This document shows, piece by piece, positions 1 to 5,026 of a DNA stretch of 5,026 bases. Under the pieces are notes generated by a model, which saw only the letters and a list, made by a program, of their open reading frames with translations, did not search any database and was not told where the DNA came from. The stretch spans positions 1 through 5,026 of the forward strand of contig CAAGDO010000002.1 of the NCBI GenBank assembly GCA_900768625.1, in the 5' to 3' direction. The position numbers and the translations under genes are program-made. The stretch is from Bacteroidaceae bacterium (GTDB lineage: Bacteria > Bacteroidota > Bacteroidia > Bacteroidales > Bacteroidaceae). Numbering within the stretch: the stretch's first letter is position 1; each line of letters starts with the position of its first letter.

Positions 1-180
1 GTGTTTTGTTTCGCATACCCAGTGCTTTTATGTTTTATGTTTTACGCTTTTGCCCTTTCAGGGCGTGGATATTATATTTTTGTTTCACATACCCAGGGTG
101 CCGCTTCGCTTGCCCTGGGCCAGGCGCTCCATTGGGCTTTCAGCCCGCCTAGGGTGCCGCTTGCACTGGGTTGGCAAAGG
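1..180. repeat. REP-like palindromic repeat cluster (two units, possibly a third partial one)
   Basis: Non-coding stretch made of related short palindromes. A 19-nt direct repeat, TTTTGTTTCRCATACCCAG, occurs at 4-22 and 78-96 with one mismatch. Each copy is followed by a small hairpin with loop TTC: arms 52-56/60-64 (GCCCT/AGGGC) and 134-138/142-146 (GGGCT/AGCCC). The second unit also has a 7-bp stem, CCCAGGG/CCCTGGG, at 92-98/113-119. A 12-nt direct repeat, AGGGTGCCGCTT, occurs at 95-106 and 151-162, the latter inside another small stem (154-157/163-166). Alternating CCCAGGG-type and GGGCTTTCAGCCC-type hairpins resemble the REP/BIME-like intergenic elements that IS200-like REP-associated transposases are thought to spread. 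That family assignment is inference from pattern; no transposase is present here. The cluster probably continues beyond the left edge. Confidence 0.6.
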
Positions 181-189
181 AACGCTTTG

Positions 190-242
190 ATAAAGATTGG
201 GGGGACAAAGCAAGCAACGTGCCTTGTCCCCCCAATCATTAT
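190..242 (-). terminator. Long GC-rich stem-loop, probable transcription terminator
   Basis: Arms 190-212 and 220-242 pair at 21 of 23 positions around a 7-nt loop (213-219). The core is a perfect 14-bp stem, GATTGGGGGGACAA at 195-208 with its exact complement at 224-237. Mismatches fall at 194/238 and 209/223. Read on the minus strand, the core is followed by TTTATC, a weak U-tract. It lies 67 nt past the stop of the last gene, which suits an operon end. The U-tract is short, so it could instead be a 3'-end stabilising structure, a bidirectional terminator, or part of the neighbouring repeat cluster. Confidence 0.5.
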
Positions 243-250
243 GGAGGCTA

Positions 251-300
251 AAGTGCTGCGCCAGACATGCATCAACGGATGGCATACGCGGAGCGCACTT
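251..300 (-). other. Two-tier inverted repeat in the 3' untranslated region
   Basis: An outer stem pairs AAGTGC (251-256) with GCACTT (295-300). An inner stem pairs 267-273 with 278-285, with one bulged base at 281 and the loop AACG. It starts 9 nt after the stop codon of the upstream gene and precedes the long hairpin at 190-242. Together they suggest a structured 3' UTR. The stems are short and may be fortuitous. Confidence 0.3.
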
Positions 301-308
301 CATCATCA

Positions 309-881
309 TCAGAAGGGTTGTCCGTCAGAGATTTCAAAGCCGTCAAGGTCGATTTCATCATCGTTGAAAGCAGGGCCGTCACCAAAGAGCGCATCATCAT
401 CGTAGGAATCGGATGCAACAGCAGCACCCTTTTTTCCACCAAGAGCCACGCCCGACATGTCGAGGTCAATATCATTGATCTGACGGGGAGCCTCGCCTTT
501 CGAACGGACCACAATGCCCTCATCCAGATGTTCGCCCGGAATCAGTTCCACCACATCAAGGTAGAAGCAACGGTCGGCAAACGGATCGAACACAAATTCG
601 ATGTGCTGTTCCTCATCGTCAATGAACTCCGAAAGACGGGTGGTATCCATCACATAGATATCCTCGTCGGAGCCGCCCACACCCATGTCTTCACGGGTGA
701 TTTGCTGTCCGCGTTCCCATTCTTCATTACAGATGTAGAACGACGTCATCTGGTCGTCGGGATAATTGCAAGAACGGAGAATAAGTTTGTTGAGGTCAAG
801 GAAATTGGCTTCACTGTCGATTTTCACTTCACGCACAAAGCCATCGACTTCATCGGATATGAATTTGATACGATAGAGCAT
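309..881 (-). CDS. pRiA4b ORF-3-like (IS1096 passenger TnpR-like) acidic protein of unknown function
   Basis: A 190-residue protein starting MLYRIKF. Residues 1-130 resemble the plasmid pRiA4b ORF-3-like family, also called the IS1096 passenger TnpR family: a Y-R-I-K-F opening strand, FLDLNKLILRSCNY near 27-40, DDQMTSFYICNEEWE near 42-56, and a FVFDPFADRCFYLDVVELIPG strand-rich block near 97-116. The biochemical role is unknown; despite the name, nothing shows resolvase activity. The tail from about residue 134 is low-complexity and acidic (about 15 Asp/Glu against 2 Lys), ending in a DDEIDLDGFE-type segment, so it is probably disordered. There is no signal peptide or membrane segment, so the protein is likely cytoplasmic. 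The start at 881 was chosen because the family begins there; an in-frame ATG at 920 would add 13 residues unlike the family. It lies 137 nt downstream of lpxA on the same strand and may be co-transcribed. The family call is from remembered similarity. Confidence 0.8.
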   Translation of the reverse strand: MLYRIKFISDEVDGFVREVKIDSEANFLDLNKLILRSCNYPDDQMTSFYICNEEWERGQQITREDMGVGGSDEDIYVMDTTRLSEFIDDEEQHIEFVFDPFADRCFYLDVVELIPGEHLDEGIVVRSKGEAPRQINDIDLDMSGVALGGKKGAAVASDSYDDDALFGDGPAFNDDEIDLDGFEISDGQPF

Positions 882-1018
882 AGGAGAGTATCGGGATATT
901 AATGTGGGAGTCAGGGCCACACTCGCGCTCGCAGCATGGGGACAGGACGCGGTCTCTTTGCGTCTGCCCTCCCTCGCATGCCACGCCTTCGCTAACGGTG
1001 ACCGATTGGGGGGATGAA
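882..1018. other. GC-rich spacer between lpxA and the downstream gene
   Basis: 137 nt without a supported gene. It contains small palindromes (CGGT-G-ACCG at 996-1004; TGTGG/CCACA at 903-907/917-921) and the 11-mer GATTGGGGGGA at 1004-1014, which also forms part of the hairpin arm at 195-205. No Bacteroidota-type promoter (TAnnTTTG) was seen on the minus strand, so the downstream gene may depend on read-through from lpxA. Confidence 0.5.
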
Positions 1019-1786
1019 TCAGTTGATGATACCGCGCTTGGAAGATTCCACAAAATTGAGGATGTATTCAATTTCAGGACTCATGGGCACCTTCTCACGG
1101 ATTTCCTGCAGACATTCCTTACGGAGCTTACCTGACTGATAGAGCAGACGGTAAGCATTGTGGATGTTATCGATGATTTCTGGCTTGAATCCGCGACGGC
1201 GCAAACCGACAAGGTTCAAACCGCAATAGGAAACCGGTTCGCGGGCTGCCGTGACGAACGGGGGCACGTCCTGACCGGTACGCGTTCCGCCGCCCACCAT
1301 CACGTAGCTACCGATGTGGCAGAACTGATGGACAAGCACGCAGGCAGAAATGATGGCAAAGTCATCCACCACAACCTCACCGGCCAACTTGGTGGTATTG
1401 CCGATGATGCAGCCGTTGCCCACAAACACGTCGTGAGCCACGTGCATTCCCTCCATCAGCAGGTTGTTGCTTCCCACCACGGTGCGGCCTTTGGCTGCTG
1501 TTCCACGGTTGATTGTGACGTTTTCGCGAATGGTGTTGTTGTCACCCACTTCTGCGGTCGTTTCCTCACCCTTGAACTTGAGGTCCTGGGGCACAGCGCC
1601 GATAACGGCACCGGGGAAAATGGTGTTACCATTGCCGATACGCGAACCGGAGAGAATCGTCACGCTGTTCATCAGGCGGTTGTTGTCACCAATCACCACG
1701 TTTTTGTCGATATAGCAAAAGGGGCCGATTTCGCATCCTTCGCCGATGACAGCTTCAGGATGTATGTAGGCTAATGGACTGATCAT
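1019..1786 (-). CDS. lpxA: Acyl-ACP--UDP-N-acetylglucosamine O-acyltransferase LpxA
   Basis: First step of lipid A synthesis: transfer of an (R)-3-hydroxyacyl chain from ACP to the 3-OH of UDP-GlcNAc, in the cytoplasm, as a homotrimer. The 255 residues are close to the 262 of E. coli LpxA. Residues 1 to about 185 are a left-handed beta-helix of imperfect hexapeptide repeats (I-G-x-G/N-x-x type, e.g. VIGDNN, RIGNGN, FVGNGC). The rest is the helical C-terminal domain, with GLRRRGF at 194-200. The family block MHVAHD carries H115 and the catalytic base H118 (E. coli H122 and H125). H153 in VHQF matches H160, and G166 matches G173, the chain-length ruler position that permits long acyl chains. 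E. coli H144 is replaced by E137. The start ATG is at 1784-1786, 22 nt after the lpxC-fabZ stop, which implies one transcript and perhaps translational linkage. Confidence 0.97.
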   Translation of the reverse strand: MISPLAYIHPEAVIGEGCEIGPFCYIDKNVVIGDNNRLMNSVTILSGSRIGNGNTIFPGAVIGAVPQDLKFKGEETTAEVGDNNTIRENVTINRGTAAKGRTVVGSNNLLMEGMHVAHDVFVGNGCIIGNTTKLAGEVVVDDFAIISACVLVHQFCHIGSYVMVGGGTRTGQDVPPFVTAAREPVSYCGLNLVGLRRRGFKPEIIDNIHNAYRLLYQSGKLRKECLQEIREKVPMSPEIEYILNFVESSKRGIIN

Positions 1787-1808
1787 TGCAACTGGATATG
1801 TTTTCTTG

Positions 1809-3194
1809 TTACTTGTTCTTGGTAATCTGTGCCGTAAAGGTAGCTTCCATCACGACGGTCTCGCCGACGAAGACGAATCCATGCATGGAAGAAATGCCGT
1901 GGCGGATGGGAGCGATGAGTTCTACGCGGAAAATCAGCGTATCGCCAGGCACCACCTTCTTGCGGAACTTCACATTGTCGAGACGGAGGAAATAGGTGCT
2001 CCAACGCTCAGGCTCTTCGACTGTGCTCAGCACAAGCAGGCCACCGGCCTGAGCCATGGCTTCCACCTGAAGCACACCCGGCATGACGGGTTCCTGCGGG
2101 AAATGTCCTTGGAAGAAAGCTTCGTTGGAAGTGACGTTCTTGATAGCCACGATATAGTTGGAACCCGTTTCCACCACCTTGTCAACGAGTTGCATGGGAT
2201 AGCGGTGGGGAAGGAGTTCGCGGATGCGGTTCACATCCATCAGCGGCTCCTCATTCGGATCGTAGTTGGGCGCCTGAATTTCGTGCTTGCGAATCTCGCG
2301 ACGCATCTGACGAGCGAACTTGTTGTTGATCGTATGTCCGGGACGGGTGGCAATGATACGGCCCTTGATGGGACGACCGATGAGAGCCATGTCGCCGATG
2401 ATGTCAAGCAGTTTGTGACGGGCTGGTTCGTTCTGCCATACCAAGGGACGAGAATTGAGATAGCCCAATTTGGTGGCATCACGGTGGTCCACGTGGAGAT
2501 GATCGGCCAAACGGTCAAGTGCCTCCTGGGAAATCTGCTTTTCATAGATCACGATGGCATTGTCGAGGTCACCACCCTTGATCAGGCCGGCCTTGAGCAA
2601 AGGCTCGATTTCGCGCACGAACACGAAAGTACGGGCAGAAGCGATTTCCTCCGTGAAATCCTCCATGTTATCCAACGTAGCGAACTGGCTGTTGATGAAC
2701 TGCGATTCGAAGGAGATCATCGCCGTGATGGAGAACTGCTCATCGGGGAGAATGATGATGGAAGAACCCGTCTCGTCATCGCGGAATTCAATCTTCTTCT
2801 TGATGACATAGAAGTCCTTCTCTGCATTCTGCTCCTGGATACCCACGCGGCGGATGCACTCCACATATTCGATTGAACTACCATCGAGAATCGGGAATTC
2901 CGGGCCGTTCACCTGGATAAGGCAGTTGTCGATGCCCATCGCGTAAAGGGCAGCCATGGCATGTTCAATGGTGCTGACACGAGCATCACCATTGGCCACA
3001 ACCGTACCACGCGAGGTATCCACCACATTTTCTGCAATGGCATGAATGACGGGCTGGGCTTCAAGGTCGATTCGTTGGATTCGATAGCCATGGTTTTCGG
3101 GGGCGGGGTTGAAAGTGACCGTAAGGCTCAATCCCGTGTGCAATCCCTTACCGAAAAGGGAGAAACTGCCACCAAGAGTCTTTTGTTTGGACAT
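1809..3194 (-). CDS. lpxC/fabZ: Bifunctional UDP-3-O-acyl-GlcNAc deacetylase / 3-hydroxyacyl-ACP dehydratase (LpxC-FabZ fusion)
   Basis: 461-residue two-domain enzyme. Residues 1 to about 305 are LpxC, the zinc-dependent deacetylase of the committed lipid A step. Zinc ligands are H78 (in STIEHAM), H260 and D264 (in HKLLD). E77 is the predicted general base, T189 sits in SARTF, and H287 in RPGHTINNK matches E. coli H265. Residues about 318-461 are FabZ, a hot-dog-fold dehydratase of type II fatty-acid synthesis: LLPHRYPMQLVD at 328-338, then catalytic H364 (QGHFP) and E378 (VEAMAQ). LpxC-FabZ fusions are established in Bacteroidota. The LpxC half has about 24 more residues than E. coli between T189 and H260, around residues 218-246, including an HLHVDH segment. 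The start at 3194 gives MSKQKTL, the usual family N-terminus; an upstream in-frame ATG at 3248 would add 18 atypical residues. No strong Shine-Dalgarno is visible. It lies 212 nt after lpxD and 22 nt before lpxA. Confidence 0.97.
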   Translation of the reverse strand: MSKQKTLGGSFSLFGKGLHTGLSLTVTFNPAPENHGYRIQRIDLEAQPVIHAIAENVVDTSRGTVVANGDARVSTIEHAMAALYAMGIDNCLIQVNGPEFPILDGSSIEYVECIRRVGIQEQNAEKDFYVIKKKIEFRDDETGSSIIILPDEQFSITAMISFESQFINSQFATLDNMEDFTEEIASARTFVFVREIEPLLKAGLIKGGDLDNAIVIYEKQISQEALDRLADHLHVDHRDATKLGYLNSRPLVWQNEPARHKLLDIIGDMALIGRPIKGRIIATRPGHTINNKFARQMRREIRKHEIQAPNYDPNEEPLMDVNRIRELLPHRYPMQLVDKVVETGSNYIVAIKNVTSNEAFFQGHFPQEPVMPGVLQVEAMAQAGGLLVLSTVEEPERWSTYFLRLDNVKFRKKVVPGDTLIFRVELIAPIRHGISSMHGFVFVGETVVMEATFTAQITKNK

Positions 3195-3406
3195 ATGATT
3201 AGGATGTATTTTCGTTTGAAATGATTCCAGACCCCTACCCCCTTCCATATCGGCTTACGCCTTGTCCTGCATCATAGCAGGATGGTGGAATGTCAGGAAT
3301 CGGGACCGGGAATGCGAAAGATTCATGATGATTACGTCAGGACCGAACGGTCAGAGTCAGTTTGCAGGATGCTCCCCGACTTGCCATCGGCCGGACGGCA
3401 AGCCAC
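3195..3406 (-). other. lpxD to lpxC-fabZ spacer with several small hairpins
   Basis: 212 nt without a gene, long compared with the 22-nt gap after lpxC-fabZ. It holds three short inverted repeats: CTTGCC/GGCAAG at 3380-3385/3397-3402, starting five bases after the lpxD stop codon on the transcript; GACCG-AA-CGGTC at 3341-3352; and TCCTGC/GCAGGA at 3265-3270/3277-3282 with a 6-nt loop. None has a clear U-tract, so a full terminator is not supported. They may be mRNA processing or attenuation structures. No TAnnTTTG promoter box was found on the minus strand just before the lpxC-fabZ start. Confidence 0.4.
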
Positions 3407-4447
3407 TTACTGAAGTTTGGCTTTGAGCTCGTCGAGTTCCTTCTGCATCTGATTGATTTGCTTATACATGTCAGGCAGATACTTGAACACGACACTTGAA
3501 CGCTTGAAGTTGCCGGCATCGATAGCGGGAGAACCCTGGATGGTGGCATTGCCCTTGCGGATGCTGCCGGCAATACCGGCCTGTGCGCCGGAAAGCACAC
3601 GGTCACCGATAACCGCATGGCCCGCGATACCAACCTGACCGCCGAACATGCACCATTTGCCAATCTTGGTGGAACCGGCCACACCGACCTGAGCCGACAT
3701 AACCGTATTTTCCCCCACCTCGCAGTTATGGGCAATCTGAACCATATTGTCGAGCTTCACGCCGCGACGCACATAGGTACTGCCCATCGTGGAACGGTCA
3801 ACACAAGAGTTTGCACCGATTTCCACATCGTCCTCAATGGTCACGATACCAATCTGGGGAATCTTCTCATAACCATCGGCAGCAGGAGCAAAGCCAAAGC
3901 CATCAGCACCAATCACGGCACCGGAATGGAGAATCACGCGATGACCGATTTTGCAGTCGTGATAGACCGACACATTGGGATAGAGAATGCAGTCATCACC
4001 CAACGTTGCACGTTCTTCAACGACAGCATGGGGATAAATCTGGCAACCATTGCCCACCACAGCGTTCTCGCCCACATAGGCAAAGGGACCAACATATGTA
4101 TTCTCACCGATTTTTGCCGTTTCGGCCACACAAGCCAACGGGTGGATTCCCGTACGCTTCTGTACAGTGCTCTGATAAAGCGTCAGCAAACGGGCAATGG
4201 CCTCATAAGCATTGGGCACGCGAATCAAAGTGGCTGCTACCGGCTTTTCAACCTGGAAGTCGCTGTTGATAAGGACAATGCTTGATTGGGTCTCGTAAAG
4301 GAAATGGGCATAATGGGGATTGGCCAAAAATGAAATGGCACCTTCCACGCCTTCTTCAATCTTTGCGAAAGTTTTCACGCTGGCATTTTCGTCACCTTCA
4401 ACGGTGCCACCGAGATATGCTGCAATTTGCTTTGCTGTAAATTCCAT
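3407..4447 (-). CDS. lpxD: UDP-3-O-(3-hydroxyacyl)glucosamine N-acyltransferase LpxD
   Basis: Third step of lipid A synthesis: N-acylation of UDP-3-O-acyl-GlcN with (R)-3-hydroxyacyl-ACP to give UDP-2,3-diacylglucosamine, in the cytoplasm, as a homotrimer. The 346 residues are near the 341 of E. coli. Residues 1 to about 98 form the N-terminal uridine-binding domain (GAISFLANPHYAHFLY at 36-51). Residues about 100-305 form a left-handed beta-helix of hexapeptide repeats. The tail, about 318-346, is a charged amphipathic helix (MYKQINQMQKELDELKAKLQ). H240 in VQIAHN matches the E. coli catalytic base H239, and H277 in IAGHAVIGD matches H276. GADGFGFAP at 180-188 and RSTMGST at 218-224 are also family blocks. 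The start ATG at 4445-4447 gives MEFTAKQIA, typical of Bacteroidales LpxD. It is the first gene of the cluster seen here, with a long non-coding region upstream. Confidence 0.97.
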   Translation of the reverse strand: MEFTAKQIAAYLGGTVEGDENASVKTFAKIEEGVEGAISFLANPHYAHFLYETQSSIVLINSDFQVEKPVAATLIRVPNAYEAIARLLTLYQSTVQKRTGIHPLACVAETAKIGENTYVGPFAYVGENAVVGNGCQIYPHAVVEERATLGDDCILYPNVSVYHDCKIGHRVILHSGAVIGADGFGFAPAADGYEKIPQIGIVTIEDDVEIGANSCVDRSTMGSTYVRRGVKLDNMVQIAHNCEVGENTVMSAQVGVAGSTKIGKWCMFGGQVGIAGHAVIGDRVLSGAQAGIAGSIRKGNATIQGSPAIDAGNFKRSSVVFKYLPDMYKQINQMQKELDELKAKLQ

Positions 4448-4546
4448 GAGGATTCTGTTTCGTTTATGGTAGGTTTTCGGCCTTCACACCCCGCTTTCTG
4501 GTCGAAAAATGACACGTGCAGAGGCTCGGATACGGCCTATGTATTG

Positions 4547-4579
4547 CAAATATCGTAAAAATAATCGAGCCGTCACAAG
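4547..4579 (-). promoter_or_regulatory. Candidate Bacteroidota promoter for lpxD
   Basis: Read on the minus strand, GATATTTG (4554 to 4547) resembles the Bacteroidota -7 box TAnnTTTG, missing only its first base. About 20 nt upstream, CTTGT (4579 to 4575) partly matches the -33 TTTG box. This would give a leader of about 90-95 nt before lpxD. The match is imperfect in AT-rich DNA, so the call is tentative. Confidence 0.3.
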
Positions 4580-4888
4580 TTTCTAACCAAAAAATGAGGA
4601 TTAAGCAAGCAGACATACTCTTTTCCAGAATAACAAAAGGTAAGGATTTTCTCATCTTCGCAGTATTTTAGCCCCAAAACAACCAGACAAAACTATCTTA
4701 TGAATAAGGTTTGCGCCACCAAGGAACATTCTGCCAAGTCGCACAAACATTTGCATTCTTTATGCCTTACGAACTGAAAGTCTTAATGAAAAAGAAATTC
4801 CTCCATTTTGAGTATACACGGAAGAATTGTTCCAAATCACGTGAACCAAAAGGAATGCATGACACGCACGAAACAAATCCAAATATTA

Positions 4889-5015
4889 CTGTCCGGTAAA
4901 ACTTTTTGGATGCATCAGAATCTCTAGCAATCATGCTAGATGTTCCCTATCTTCCATTTTGGGGGGCTTACTTGCTCTGCCCCATAGCTACGATTTGACC
5001 GGCTGTCCGCTAAAA
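4889..5015 (+). repeat. Short direct repeat, possible insertion-sequence end
   Basis: CTGTCCGGTAAAA at 4889-4901 and CTGTCCGCTAAAA at 5003-5015 match at 12 of 13 positions in the same orientation. Each is followed a few bases later by TGGATG. A TGTCCG-type start is compatible with an IS terminal repeat, and the duplication could mark an IS end or a transposase-binding site with the element lying beyond the right edge. No transposase sequence is visible here, so this is conjecture. Confidence 0.35.
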
Positions 5016-5026
5016 TGTGGATGAAA

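Larger units (their letters stand above)
4448..5026. other. AT-rich non-coding region upstream of lpxD
   Basis: About 580 nt with no convincing gene. Open frames on either strand reach only about 60 codons and show no recognisable family. It includes a candidate promoter (4547-4579), a 7-bp hairpin TCTAGCA-atca-TGCTAGA (4923-4940), a weak GGGGC/GCCCC stem (4963-4967/4979-4983) and a duplicated motif (4889-4901, 5003-5015). Composition is visibly more AT-rich than the lpx genes up to about 4900. Confidence 0.6.

Noticed and set aside
1..180. CRISPR array
   Set aside because: Repeats are few, palindromic and irregularly spaced, without uniform unique spacers; they fit REP-like elements better.
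267..902. Plus-strand open frame of 211 codons opposite the small acidic-protein gene
   Set aside because: The minus-strand protein has recognisable family blocks and a natural start; the plus-strand frame has none.
882..920. 13-residue N-terminal extension of the acidic protein
   Set aside because: The pRiA4b ORF-3-like family starts at MLYRIKF; the added residues look like translated spacer.
1806..2876. Long open frame on the plus strand (356 codons)
   Set aside because: It is antisense to lpxC-fabZ, whose catalytic motifs are all present on the other strand. The translated product resembles no family and is His/Asp-rich, as expected from reading this gene backwards.
3195..3248. 18-residue N-terminal extension of LpxC from an upstream ATG
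   Set aside because: The family N-terminus begins at MSKQKTL (3194); the extension is not LpxC-like.
3617..4285. Plus-strand open frames opposite lpxD
   Set aside because: Antisense shadows of the intact lpxD reading frame with no recognisable domain.
4634..4642. TACCTTTTG on the minus strand as an alternative lpxD promoter box
   Set aside because: The spacing inside the box is off by one base, and the nearest TTTG lies about 31 nt upstream, too far for a -33 element.
4464..4899. Small open frames of about 60 codons upstream of lpxD
   Set aside because: No family resemblance, AT-driven composition and no start context; one begins only at TTG.

Overview
The window looks like chromosomal DNA from a Gram-negative Bacteroidota, most likely order Bacteroidales and possibly Prevotellaceae. 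The main reasons are the fused lpxC-fabZ gene, the lpxD / lpxC-fabZ / lpxA order, the lack of strong Shine-Dalgarno sequences before the starts, and the sequence character of the proteins. The genus is an inference; no rRNA or other typing marker is present.

All four supported genes lie on the minus strand, so transcription runs from right to left. From the right: about 580 nt of AT-rich non-coding DNA (4448-5026) holding a candidate promoter and a short repeated motif that may belong to an insertion-sequence end; lpxD (3407-4447); a 212-nt spacer with small hairpins; lpxC-fabZ (1809-3194); a 22-nt gap; lpxA (1019-1786); a 137-nt GC-rich spacer; a small acidic pRiA4b ORF-3-like protein (309-881); then about 300 nt of non-coding DNA with a two-tier stem-loop, a strong terminator-like hairpin, and a cluster of REP-like palindromic repeats at the left edge.

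The three lipid A enzymes cover the first steps of the Raetz pathway. LpxA acylates UDP-GlcNAc at O-3, LpxC removes the N-acetyl group, and LpxD adds the second 3-hydroxyacyl chain at N-2. The fused FabZ half dehydrates 3-hydroxyacyl-ACP, so it competes with LpxA and LpxD for the same substrate. Having it on the LpxC polypeptide couples fatty-acid elongation to lipid A production in a fixed ratio. Catalytic residues are intact in all enzyme domains.

No defence system, CRISPR array, rRNA or tRNA gene was seen. No wholly new system is evident. The points most worth a second look are the REP-like cluster, the long hairpin next to it, the repeated motif at the right edge, the uncharacterised acidic protein after lpxA, and lineage-specific changes in LpxA and LpxC.
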